The notes under the pieces: generated by a model
The model's input: the letters and a program-made list of their open reading frames with translations, nothing else
Database searches by the model: none
Told to the model about the DNA's origin: nothing
Shown: positions 6,355 through 13,410 of the stretch, piece after piece
Layout: each line of letters begins with the position of its first letter
Numbering within the stretch: position 1 is the first letter of the stretch
Program-made: the position numbers and the translations under genes
IMG/VR virus record: IMGVR_UViG_3300047498_000054
Location: 1 to 26,591 of that record
Strand: one strand, 5' to 3'
From: a virus
DNA: 26,591 nt

Positions 6355-6682
6355 TTGCTTACCCCATTATCTTCGGCTATTTGTTTCCCTGCTTCATAGG
6401 CATCAAGTATTACCAATAACTGTGTTTTTGATAAAGGCTCGACATAGTTGTTATTGACCTGCTCTGCAAAATGCAGCCCATGCGGATCAATTTTATAGCG
6501 CAATATCGCGCACTCCCATTTTTCAGAAGTGTGGCTATATGTCCGGCGTTAGCACCAGTTAAATCGCTTTCGCCTTCCAGCAATTGAAATACGTAGCTGT
6601 ATATATCATCGGATAGCATTTTCATCCGTTCTTCGTCTGATTTTGTCATGCTTGGCGCTTGTGTGCATAATGGATTGCTCAT
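6351..6682 (-). pseudogene. Phage protein gene split by a -1 frameshift
   Basis: From the ATG at 6682 (AAAGGA upstream) the frame reads well to LTGANAGHIATLLKN and then continues as unlikely sequence to a stop at 6410. Near 6519-6523 (five T on plus, five A in the mRNA) the -1 frame takes over and reads KKWECAILRYKIDPHGLHF, then EPLSKTQLLVILDAYEAGKQ, ending at 6351 with an ATGA overlap to the next gene, exactly as its neighbours do. One extra A would restore a protein of about 110 residues. It could be a true mutation, a sequencing error in a homopolymer, or programmed slippage. Function unknown. Confidence 0.72.
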
Positions 6683-6758
6683 TGATTTTTTCCTTTCTTC
6701 GCTATTTCCAATAATTCATTAGATATTTTAATAAGCGCGGTTAAACATAGGTAGAATC

Positions 6759-6784
6759 GAGCAGGGGAATATTATCCCCTGCTC
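6759..6784 (-). terminator. Hairpin downstream of DUF932 gene
   Basis: GAGCAGGGGA and TCCCCTGCTC form a perfect 10-bp stem around a six-base loop, eight bases after the DUF932 stop. There is no T-run on either side, so it is not a classic intrinsic terminator. It may slow transcription, protect the mRNA end or act as a partial terminator before the small-gene operon. Confidence 0.5.
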
Positions 6785-6792
6785 TGTACTAA

Positions 6793-7683
6793 CTACGCTG
6801 CTTTCAATTCCTGCATTTTGGCTGCAAGTGTCCACAAGGCGCGGTTAAGGGTAACATTGCCGTCAATGCTCTGGACTGGGCGTGTATGACGATATGTGCG
6901 ATTGCCTTTTGCGTCACGATGCACATATCCAGCGCCTCCTTGGATAAGGTTTTCTTGGACACGATTAAAGGTTTTCCACATATCATTTCCTTGATCGTCA
7001 CCACGACGAGCAGAAAGAATCTGCTTTGGCTCAACAGGCGCTGCTTTAACTTCGCCGTTATCATCTTTGGCCACATAGCGCAATTCTAATGCTGCCGCTG
7101 CAAATGCCTCAGCTTCACCATTGTTCAGCGTCAAGGCTTTCATATCCTCAACACGTTCAATAGCTGATTCGGTGTTGTCGATGATTTTATATGCTCCTTC
7201 GATCACATTGTTGATAATATCGCCTTTATGGGCAATTCGCTGCATTTCGCCACCTTCGCAGGTAATCAAGCCATTTGAGCAAACGATGCGGAACAAACCA
7301 GACATTAGCTGATAGCTTGATGTGCCATCGTGCGCATTCAAAAGAATTAACTCTTTCACCGAATCGCCTGCAACCAAGCCAACATTAGAAGTATGGCGCA
7401 AGCGCAACATATGCTTGGTGAATCCGCGCTTTTCATCATCCTTTGAACCGCCTTGACGCACTTCATAAGGCATAAAACCTTCAGCCTGTAATCCCTTTAA
7501 AACTTCTGATGTAGGAATATAGGTGTAACGTTCCGAGCGTGAACCATGCGCCGATTCTGCGAATATAGATGGTGCCGCATCACGTAATTGTTGCTCGCTC
7601 AAAGCTTCGTTATTGCGTGAACGCATGATTACAGCGCCTTTACCAAAACGAGCTACTTTTGCGGAATTGAATGACTGAAACAT
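6793..7683 (-). CDS. DUF932-family protein
   Basis: This 296-residue protein matches DUF932, a family common on phages and plasmids with no settled biochemical role. Visible hallmarks: ALSEQQLRDAAPSIFAESAH, YTYIPTSEVLKGLQAEGFMP, HMLRLRH, LILLNAHDGTSSYQLMSGLF followed by FRIVCSNGLI, and NRVQENLIQGG near the end. A ribosome site AAGGGGA lies eight bases before the ATG. It is the first leftward gene from the 7684-8145 control region. Length is typical. Confidence 0.88.
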   Translation of the reverse strand: MFQSFNSAKVARFGKGAVIMRSRNNEALSEQQLRDAAPSIFAESAHGSRSERYTYIPTSEVLKGLQAEGFMPYEVRQGGSKDDEKRGFTKHMLRLRHTSNVGLVAGDSVKELILLNAHDGTSSYQLMSGLFRIVCSNGLITCEGGEMQRIAHKGDIINNVIEGAYKIIDNTESAIERVEDMKALTLNNGEAEAFAAAALELRYVAKDDNGEVKAAPVEPKQILSARRGDDQGNDMWKTFNRVQENLIQGGAGYVHRDAKGNRTYRHTRPVQSIDGNVTLNRALWTLAAKMQELKAA

Positions 7684-8070
7684 AATGAATCCCCTTAAAT
7701 CATTAGATGCTTAATTGCACCTAGTAACTATAGTTATACAGATAGCATTTAACAGTTACAGCAATATATTTGCATATTTGTGCAATAAATAACTTGACGC
7801 TGATTTATAATGATAAAAGTCGTATAAGTCTAGTAACTTACTTATTCTATGCACACGGATTTTTTAGCGTGTGCTGAAATGGTGCATCGGGTAAGTGTCA
7901 GTATTATAACAATATGTCAAAATCATATCAATGGGTTATGAGTCATGCACACGAAAATGCACAAAGTGCTCTAAACATATTTCACCTACTCAACAGTATG
8001 TACCTGATCATATATATAGCTGTGCATCTGTGCATTATCTATATTATATATAATACTCAATAGTTTACGA

Positions 8071-8108
8071 TGCACAAAGTCTGCACAAAGTCTGCACACG
8101 GCACAAAT
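8071..8108 (+). repeat. Tandem 11-bp repeats TGCACAAAGTC
   Basis: TGCACAAAGTC occurs at 8071 and 8082, followed at 8093 by a variant beginning TGCACACGGCACAAA. A further TGCACAAAGT is at 7958. The 11-bp spacing is close to one helical turn. They end two bases before the -35 box at 8111, as activator sites or iterons would. Confidence 0.75.
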
Positions 8109-8110
8109 AT

Positions 8111-8139
8111 TTGACAGAATCGTTATAAATCAATAGAAT
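8111..8139 (+). promoter_or_regulatory. Sigma70-type promoter of TerS-like gene
   Basis: TTGACA (8111-8116), a 17-bp spacer and TAGAAT (8134-8139). Only six bases separate the -10 from the ATG at 8146, so the transcript should start at or next to the start codon. Confidence 0.75.
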
Positions 8140-8145
8140 GGCTCT

Positions 8146-8487
8146 ATGAAGGAAAGAATCAGCGAAATACCTGCCCAAAGATCGCCCGATGCCCCAAAGG
8201 AGGATGCACAGCCGTTTGTGTTTATTCCTGACCTAAGCGACGATGAACTGCGCAAACTCGCCAGGGAGAAGCTTTCTGAGGCATTGCAGGCCATAAATCC
8301 ACGAGATCAGCCGGAATTGACGCGAAAGCTTGTGGCCGAGGTTAAAGATCGGCTCGATGGGAAGCCAACACAGGCAATAGACCTGCATCAAAAAATCGGT
8401 ATTGTTGCCATTGTGATGGAAGCCGCTAAGCTAAAATCCATTGACCCACTACTAATAGATTCAAAGCCTTCTAATATTGAAACATAA
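8146..8487 (+). CDS. Putative terminase small subunit
   Basis: This 113-residue protein has a polar, Pro-rich first third, then a helical segment ELRKLAREKLSEALQAINPR and AEVKDRLDGKPTQAIDLHQK, a phrase common in small terminase subunits. It lies just before the large terminase, the normal position. No classical HTH is obvious. There is no ribosome site before the ATG and the promoter -10 is six bases away, so it is probably leaderless. It could instead be an unrelated small head protein. Confidence 0.5.
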   Translation: MKERISEIPAQRSPDAPKEDAQPFVFIPDLSDDELRKLAREKLSEALQAINPRDQPELTRKLVAEVKDRLDGKPTQAIDLHQKIGIVAIVMEAAKLKSIDPLLIDSKPSNIET

Positions 8488-8696
8488 CGATAATTTGCCC
8501 TTTTTACCTCAACGTATACATACATCGTTTGGGTGTTGTGTCCCACCCCCCAATTCCCGCCCGTTTTCTTCCCGAATGCCCCTTGTTTGCTGAGCGTAGC
8601 GAAGCGCATGCCCGCTTTTCTTAATCACTTACATATATGATATCTTGGCATTATTATCTTTACTTTCTTATGGTTAATAGGAATTCTTTAGTTTTA

Positions 8697-8719
8697 GGGG
8701 GTACGGGGGTGGGTAGGGG
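8697..8719 (+). other. G-quadruplex-type motif
   Basis: G-runs of 5, 5, 3 and 4 separated by loops of 3, 1 and 2 bases. This fits a compact parallel G-quadruplex. Confidence 0.7.
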
Positions 8720-8785
8720 CCGCTATAGGTGAAGACCCGCCGTCATACTAATACCCCCTCACAAATTTCTCCCAAAAATAACTTT

Positions 8786-8815
8786 TTGCCAAGAGGGGGT
8801 GGGGTCTGCTATAGT
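8786..8815 (+). promoter_or_regulatory. Possible promoter of terminase gene
   Basis: TTGCCA (8786-8791), an 18-bp G-rich spacer and TATAGT (8810-8815). Start of transcription would be near 8822, about 34 bases before the chosen ATG. Confidence 0.45.
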
Positions 8816-8855
8816 TGTCGTTGTAAATTTTTTCTGGAAATTTTTTAAACTTTGT

Positions 8856-10304
8856 ATGAGCTTAGCCGAAGCAGCGTGTAGATTTCAGGTTTGGCGTGAC
8901 CATCCAGACGTGTTTGTCAACGAGGTATTGGGCATAAAGCCTGATCATTGGCAGCTAGAGGCATTACAGGCGTTTCCACATAATCAGCGTATAGCTCTTA
9001 GTGCGTGCAAAGGCCCAGGGAAGACGGCGGTTTTGAGTTGGTTAGCGTGGAATTTCCTATTAACGCGGCCATATCCAAAAATAGCTGCGACGGCTATTAC
9101 AGGTTCTAACTTAGCGGACAATTTCTGGACGGAGTGCGCAAAAACCCAGCAGCGCAGCAAATTATTGACGGAAGCATTCACTTACACAAAGACAAGGATT
9201 TTTCTAACAGAATCGCCGGAGACGTGGTGGATGTCGGCGCGGCCATGGAGTAAGTCTGCGGATGCGTCTGAGCAGGGGAATACACTTGCTGGGTTACATG
9301 CGGATTACATTTTATTTTTGATAGACGAGTCTGGTGATATTCCTGAGTCGGTGGCGATGGCGGCGGATGCGGCACTTTCAAGCTGTATTGAGGGTCGAAT
9401 TGTCCAAGCTGGAAACCCAACGAGTTTGCGGGGAATGCTGTATAAAGCTTGCACCCGCGATAGGAAACTATGGTATGTGATCAATATCACATCAGATCCA
9501 CTTGATCCCAAGCGTACACCTCGAGTAAGCATTGAGTGGGCACAGAACCAAATTGACATGTATGGCCGCGAAAATCCGTATGTAAAAGTTAATATTCTTG
9601 GGCAATTTCCTGATGCTGGGTTTAATTCTCTGATAGGCGTTGATGAGATTGAACAGTCTATGAAGCGCTCATACCGTGAGCCGGACTATAGTGCCCATGC
9701 GCGTATACTGGGTTGTGACGTTGCCAGGGGCGGAATGGATAAGAGCGTGATTTATCCACGGCAGGGGTTGCAAATGTTTAATCCGCTTATTTACCGCAAC
9801 ATTGACGGCAACCGAGGCGCGGAGATTGTGAGTAGGAAATATCAGGAATGGGACGCGGACGCGGTCTTTATTGACGACACCGGCGGCTTCGGATCAAGTT
9901 GGATTGATAATCTGAATCGGTTGGGGTTTTCGCCTATCGGGGTGCATTTTAGCGAAAAATCGAATAATCCGCAGTTTTACAACAAGCGTACAGAAATTAT
10001 CTTTGAATTGGTAAACTGGATAAAAAGAGGCGGTGCGTTGCCATATAGTGCCGAAATGCTGGCGTCATTGACAGAAACGACTTATACGCACAAGGGGGAA
10101 TGTCTTATCATTGAGCCAAAGGAGTTAATCAAAGATAGGCTTGGGTATAGCCCGGATGAAATGGACGCCGCAGCTTTAACATTTGCCCAGCCTGTTATGC
10201 GCATGTCGCAGAACCCCGCGTACAATCATGCGAATAAGTTAAGATCAAATTACAATCCTCTTGATCCTAATTATATAAAAAAGATGCTTGCAGAAAGGCG
10301 ATGA
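8856..10304 (+). CDS. terL: Terminase large subunit (DNA packaging ATPase/nuclease)
   Basis: It cuts and pumps phage DNA into the prohead. Starting at ATG 8856 (482 residues) it carries the Walker A ACKGPGKT (about 51-58), the Walker B-like strand ILFLIDES (about 152-159) and the motif IVQAGNPTSLRGMLY. The C-terminal RNase H-like nuclease domain has GCDVARGG (about 286), AVFIDDTGGFGSSW (about 337) and DEMDAAALTFAQP near the end, giving three acidic positions. An upstream in-frame GTG at 8799 would add 19 hydrophobic residues and overlaps promoter-like sequence, so it was not chosen. The family call is firm. Confidence 0.93.
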   Translation: MSLAEAACRFQVWRDHPDVFVNEVLGIKPDHWQLEALQAFPHNQRIALSACKGPGKTAVLSWLAWNFLLTRPYPKIAATAITGSNLADNFWTECAKTQQRSKLLTEAFTYTKTRIFLTESPETWWMSARPWSKSADASEQGNTLAGLHADYILFLIDESGDIPESVAMAADAALSSCIEGRIVQAGNPTSLRGMLYKACTRDRKLWYVINITSDPLDPKRTPRVSIEWAQNQIDMYGRENPYVKVNILGQFPDAGFNSLIGVDEIEQSMKRSYREPDYSAHARILGCDVARGGMDKSVIYPRQGLQMFNPLIYRNIDGNRGAEIVSRKYQEWDADAVFIDDTGGFGSSWIDNLNRLGFSPIGVHFSEKSNNPQFYNKRTEIIFELVNWIKRGGALPYSAEMLASLTETTYTHKGECLIIEPKELIKDRLGYSPDEMDAAALTFAQPVMRMSQNPAYNHANKLRSNYNPLDPNYIKKMLAERR

Positions 10305-10316
10305 GGTGTCTATAGT
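10288..10316 (+). promoter_or_regulatory. Leaderless-type promoter of the SDR operon
   Basis: TTGCAG (10288-10293), 17-bp spacer, TATAGT (10311-10316), then CATCTC and ATG at 10323. The block GGTGTCTATAGTCATCTC (10305-10322) is the entire gap after terL and recurs exactly before the minus-strand gene at 22560. Confidence 0.72.
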
Positions 10317-10322
10317 CATCTC

Positions 10323-10544
10323 ATGATCACAGTTGGCGAATTGATAAATAAACTTTCTGAATATGCGTCACGAGATGCAAATAATCTCAGTGCGCAAGTG
10401 ATGCTTGCGGTTCCGGGTTCTGATGTGTGTTTAGAATTTTTTAAAGCGGATGATCTGCGTGGGTTTTATTCAGAGCATTATCTGGTTTTCATTCCCGATG
10501 AGTCCGGCAAGCAGGTTGGTGTTAAAGGAATACGCCCAGCATGA
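10323..10544 (+). CDS. Hypothetical protein, 73 aa, probably leaderless
   Basis: This is an acidic small protein: MITVGELINKLSEYASRDAN, then strands with VMLAVPG and YLVFIPDESGKQVG. It looks like a compact alpha/beta fold of a type often found in phage operons. It is the first gene after the 10288-10316 promoter and lacks a ribosome site. Its stop overlaps the next ATG. Function unknown. Confidence 0.62.
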   Translation: MITVGELINKLSEYASRDANNLSAQVMLAVPGSDVCLEFFKADDLRGFYSEHYLVFIPDESGKQVGVKGIRPA

Positions 10545-10660
10545 TTACCCCAGCAAGCAGGTGGGCAACTGCATTTTATTTGTATAGTGTTCAGTGCGGT
10601 TTGGGAAATAACAGCTTGCAGGCAAGGCTGGCACAACCTCTGGCTGGTGACTTGCCATGA
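10541..10660 (+). CDS. Hypothetical protein, 39 aa
   Basis: The frame starts with an ATGA overlap to the previous stop (10541-10544) and ends with an ATGA overlap to the SDR start (10657-10660), so it fills the gap exactly. The product begins MITPASRWATAFYLYSVQCG and ends LAGDLP. Precise tiling is the only evidence that it is translated; it may couple translation of the SDR to the upstream gene. Confidence 0.55.
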   Translation: MITPASRWATAFYLYSVQCGLGNNSLQARLAQPLAGDLP

Positions 10661-11592
10661 AAATTTTAGTGCTTGGAGCCACTGGCTTCATAGGCCACAA
10701 TATAGCGCAATATTTTTCAATGCTTGGTCATGATGTCATTGGTGTATCGCACATTCGTGAAGCAATAGAAATTCCGAATGTAAAATGGATTTACCATTTT
10801 GATCTTTGTTCTCCTGATCGTGTACATAGTATTTTTAAAGATATTAAAAATATTGATGTTGTAATACAAGCCGCTGCAACCACCTCTGGTTCAAAAGATA
10901 TAGTTAATACTCCGGCGATCCACGTTACAGATAATGCCATTATGAATGCGCTGATATTTCGTGCGGCAGTTGATGCAAAAGTAAGGCATGTTGTTTTCTT
11001 TTCATGCACCACCATGTTTCGTCACGGTGTGGTTGCGGAAGATTCTACAATTGATATTCACGATAAATATTTCGGCATAGCGTGGACAAAATTATATAAC
11101 GAAAAAATGTGCGAATTTTACTCTCGCATTGGCGATACAAAATTTACTGCGATACGTCATTCAAATATTTATGGGCCACACGATAAATTTGATCTTGAGC
11201 GTAGCCACGTATTTGGTGCCACAATTCGCAAGGTGATGGATGCGACATCAGATGTTACGGTGTGGGGTTCGGGCGAAGAGGCGCGTGATTTGCTATACGT
11301 GGATGATTTGTGCTCATTTGTGGATGCTGCAATTGAAAAGCAGCCAGGGAAATTTGGTTTGTATAATTGCGGATATGGGCATTCAACTTCCATTAATCGC
11401 TTAGTTGATAGAATTATTGCAACGTCAAGAAAAACATTGCAGGTGAAACATGATTTGACTGCGCCAACAATTCCAACATCCCTTACGCTTGATTGCACAA
11501 AATCAAGAAAAGAATTGGGATGGAAACCAAATGTTACGCTTGATGAAGGCATCGCAAAAACCATTAAATGGTATAAGGAGAATATCGCATGA
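10657..11592 (+). CDS. Extended SDR, nucleotide-sugar epimerase/reductase-like
   Basis: This 311-residue protein has the Rossmann motif GATGFIG (7-13), the D-x-V-I-Q-A-A-A strand (about 67-74), SCTTMF in the catalytic-serine region (about 116) and the downstream IRHSNIYGPHDKF substrate segment, as in WcaG/GDP-fucose synthase relatives. The usual YxxxK is altered: Lys145 is present (GIAWTKLYNEK) but the residue four before it is Ile141, with a Tyr only at 138. It may therefore be an epimerase-only or divergent enzyme. It probably acts on the GDP-sugar made by the other cluster genes (inference). Confidence 0.82.
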   Translation: MKILVLGATGFIGHNIAQYFSMLGHDVIGVSHIREAIEIPNVKWIYHFDLCSPDRVHSIFKDIKNIDVVIQAAATTSGSKDIVNTPAIHVTDNAIMNALIFRAAVDAKVRHVVFFSCTTMFRHGVVAEDSTIDIHDKYFGIAWTKLYNEKMCEFYSRIGDTKFTAIRHSNIYGPHDKFDLERSHVFGATIRKVMDATSDVTVWGSGEEARDLLYVDDLCSFVDAAIEKQPGKFGLYNCGYGHSTSINRLVDRIIATSRKTLQVKHDLTAPTIPTSLTLDCTKSRKELGWKPNVTLDEGIAKTIKWYKENIA

Positions 11593-11837
11593 AATTTTTT
11601 ATCATTATTATGTTTTTATCTTTCCCTGCATATGCAGATTACTATTCTGATAATGCTGCCCAGCGCGAAGTTGAGCAAGACCAGCAATACAAACAGCAAG
11701 TGGAAATTGACAATCAGCGCACGGAGATGCACCGGCAGCAAGAAGAGATTGAGCAGCAAAGGGCGCAATATAGACAGCCAGATGTGCAATACGTTCCCTA
11801 CTCCAATCCAAATCCATCTCCAAACGTGATGAGGTAG
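11589..11837 (+). CDS. Secreted Gln/Glu-rich small protein
   Basis: The N-terminus MKFFIIIMFLSFPAYA is a textbook signal peptide with a likely cleavage after AYA. The mature part is a Gln/Glu/Arg-rich coiled coil (VEQDQQYKQQVEIDNQRTEM) with a Pro/Asn-rich end. It is coupled to the SDR gene by ATGA. An exported protein inside a sugar operon of a phage suggests an effect on the host envelope (inference). No family recognised. Confidence 0.68.
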   Translation: MKFFIIIMFLSFPAYADYYSDNAAQREVEQDQQYKQQVEIDNQRTEMHRQQEEIEQQRAQYRQPDVQYVPYSNPNPSPNVMR

Positions 11838-11838
11838 T

Positions 11839-12822
11839 ATGGGATTCTATACGGGAAAAAAAGTTTTGGTAACTGGCGGCACAGGCCTAATTGGCAGGCC
11901 GCTGGTTAAAATGCTTATTGAGCAGGGAGCGGATGTGACGGTGGCATCATTGGATGATGCGCCAGTACCTCCGATTGGCTCAAGGTTTATTCAAGCGGAT
12001 TTGCGCTACTTTGATTCATGTCAAGAAATATGTGAGGATATGGATATCGTATTTCAATTGGCCGGTATTAAGGGGTCGCCCGTCGCTACATCAAAACAAC
12101 CAGCATCGTTTTTTGTTCCCACACTGCAATTCTCGACCAACATGATGGAGGCTGCCAGACTATCTGGTGTTGGCTGGTATCTTAATACCAGTTCCGTTGG
12201 TGTATATGGCCCAGCGGAAGTATTCCATGAAGATGCTGTCTGGGACGATAAACCATCAACGCACGATAAATTCGCTGGTTGGGCCAAGCGTATAGGGGAG
12301 ATGCAAGCTGAGGCATATAAAATTGAATATGGTTGGGATCGCGTTTCTATTGTGCGTCCTGCTAATGTTTATGGCCCATTTGACAGTTTTTCTGATAATA
12401 GTGCTATGGTTATACCGTCTCTGATAAAAAGAGTCGTAAATGGTGAATATCCCCTTAAGGCATGGGGCGACGGAAGCCCTATTCGTGATTTTATTCATGC
12501 CAGGGATTGTGCTCGCGGTATGATGATCATGGTCGAAAACGGGGTAACCGAGCCTGTAAATCTTGGTTCTGGGGTTGGCGTAAGCATAAAAGAGCTAGCT
12601 GAAACTATCGCCGGGGTGATGAATGTGCCGGTAGAATGGGATACGACAAAGCCAAATGGTGACGCAAAGCGCCTTATGGACACTAAAAGGGCTGAATCTT
12701 ATGGATTTAAACCGGAAATTAGCCTTGTGGACGGTATTATTGAGACGATAGACTGGTATAAGGCCAATATTGGGTATTCAGGGCGCTACAGTTCTTTTGA
12801 CGAGCATAAAGAAGTGTGCTAA
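11839..12822 (+). CDS. Extended SDR, GDP-sugar epimerase/reductase-like
   Basis: This 327-residue protein has GGTGLIG (13-19), FQLAGIKGSPVA, the serine region LNTSSVGVYG (about 115-124) and IVRPANVYGPFDSF. Lys150 of the catalytic pair is visible in KFAGWAKRIGE, but the residue four before it is Ala146 instead of Tyr, like the change in the SDR at 10657. The C-terminal part (AWGDGSPIRDFIHARDCARG) is typical of the family. It follows the secreted gene by one base. Its substrate is probably a GDP-deoxyheptose (inference). Confidence 0.82.
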   Translation: MGFYTGKKVLVTGGTGLIGRPLVKMLIEQGADVTVASLDDAPVPPIGSRFIQADLRYFDSCQEICEDMDIVFQLAGIKGSPVATSKQPASFFVPTLQFSTNMMEAARLSGVGWYLNTSSVGVYGPAEVFHEDAVWDDKPSTHDKFAGWAKRIGEMQAEAYKIEYGWDRVSIVRPANVYGPFDSFSDNSAMVIPSLIKRVVNGEYPLKAWGDGSPIRDFIHARDCARGMMIMVENGVTEPVNLGSGVGVSIKELAETIAGVMNVPVEWDTTKPNGDAKRLMDTKRAESYGFKPEISLVDGIIETIDWYKANIGYSGRYSSFDEHKEVC

Positions 12823-12844
12823 AGTCAATAAAAAAGAGGTTATC

Positions 12845-13030
12845 ATGCCATCAAAAAGCCAAGAACAAGAAAAACTCATGAAAATAGCCGCCCACACCAA
12901 GGGTGGATACGGTGGGGTTCCCCAAAAGGTAGGTGCTGAATTTGAGGCCGCAGATGAAGCCAAATCTGGTCATAAAAAGACTCGCTCCGAAAAGATTAAG
13001 TCCATGTATTCTAAGAAGGACAAAAAATAA
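12845..13030 (+). CDS. Small basic phage protein with MY(S)KK tail
   Basis: The start at 12845 has AGAGG upstream. The product begins MPSKSQEQEKLMKIAAHTKG and continues VPQKVGAEFEAADEAKSG. That layout, MPSKS-x-Q-x-x-LM-x-x-A and then V-A-x-E-F-x-x-A-D, is familiar from short conserved phage proteins near portal genes. The end, EKIKSMYSKKDKK, resembles the tails of the scaffold and of the protein at 25656. It overlaps the next gene by one base. Confidence 0.66.
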   Translation: MPSKSQEQEKLMKIAAHTKGGYGGVPQKVGAEFEAADEAKSGHKKTRSEKIKSMYSKKDKK

Positions 13031-13266
13031 TGGGAATATTTGGTGGCCCGTCAGCCCCTACCGCCCCACCAGCGCCGCCGCCTATGGCCGCGCCCGCAAC
13101 ACAAGCTAATCCGCAGGTGGCTTCTACAGCGGCATCCAATAGGGCAAGAGCAGCAGCAGCCGGTGCGAACAGCGGCGGCACGAATCCGACAGGCCCGCAG
13201 GGATTGCAAGCTTCGCCATCCACAGCACCAGCAACCTTACTTGGTTCCACGAGTACCAGCCAATGA
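13030..13266 (+). CDS. Small Ala/Pro-rich structural protein
   Basis: This 78-residue protein begins MGIFGGPSAPTAPPAPPPMA and has SNRARAAAAGANSGG followed by GPQGLQ and ATLLGS near the end. Many podoviruses have a protein of this composition and ending beside the portal gene, thought to be a minor head component. It is coupled to the gene before (shared base) and after (ATGA). Role not established. Confidence 0.62.
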   Translation: MGIFGGPSAPTAPPAPPPMAAPATQANPQVASTAASNRARAAAAGANSGGTNPTGPQGLQASPSTAPATLLGSTSTSQ

Positions 13267-13388
13267 GCGTTACCCCTAAAATAGCTAATGGTGCACATGT
13301 TCGCAAACAAAGGCGCAGTGTGCGGAAACGTAAACTTGCTAAAGTAGAGGTATTAAACTTAGCAAAGCATGGATTGAAGAGAAATTAA
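13263..13388 (+). CDS. Small basic protein, 41 aa
   Basis: It begins with an ATGA overlap at 13263 and ends at a TAA at 13386-13388. The product is strongly basic (AHVRKQRRSVRKRKLAKVEV). It could bind DNA or RNA inside the head. It lies 22 bases before the portal gene. No family recognised. Confidence 0.55.
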   Translation: MSVTPKIANGAHVRKQRRSVRKRKLAKVEVLNLAKHGLKRN

Positions 13389-13410
13389 CCTTACACAAAA
13401 GAATAAAAAG

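Larger units (their letters stand above)
7684..8145. promoter_or_regulatory. Divergent control region with TGCACA arrays
   Basis: This 462-bp AT-rich gap separates the leftward DUF932 gene from the rightward TerS-like gene. It holds no convincing gene. It contains a palindrome TAACTATAGTTA (7725-7736), an exact TATAAT (7806-7811), a hairpin with arms 7851-7857 and 7868-7874, and about ten TGCACA/TGTGCA hexamers. It is the best candidate in the window for an early/late switch or a replication origin. Confidence 0.6.
8488..8855. other. Non-coding gap between terminase genes, G/C-tract rich
   Basis: No credible gene is seen here. It contains two four-tract G motifs on opposite strands (minus strand 8542-8562, plus strand 8697-8719), a third G-rich run at 8795-8804, and an AT-rich stretch in between. 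Its position beside the terminase genes makes it a candidate cos or pac site (inference). Confidence 0.5.

Noticed and set aside
6410-6518. C-terminal part of the 90-residue frame ending at 6410
   Set aside because: Its sequence after the A-run looks random, while the alternative frame reads as protein and ends in an ATGA overlap.
8388-8609. Minus-strand 73-residue frame
   Set aside because: It overlaps the TerS-like gene and the C-rich gap, has no ribosome site and does not fit the strand layout.
8799-8855. GTG start of the large terminase
   Set aside because: It would add a hydrophobic non-family stretch over promoter-like sequence; family similarity begins at the ATG at 8856.
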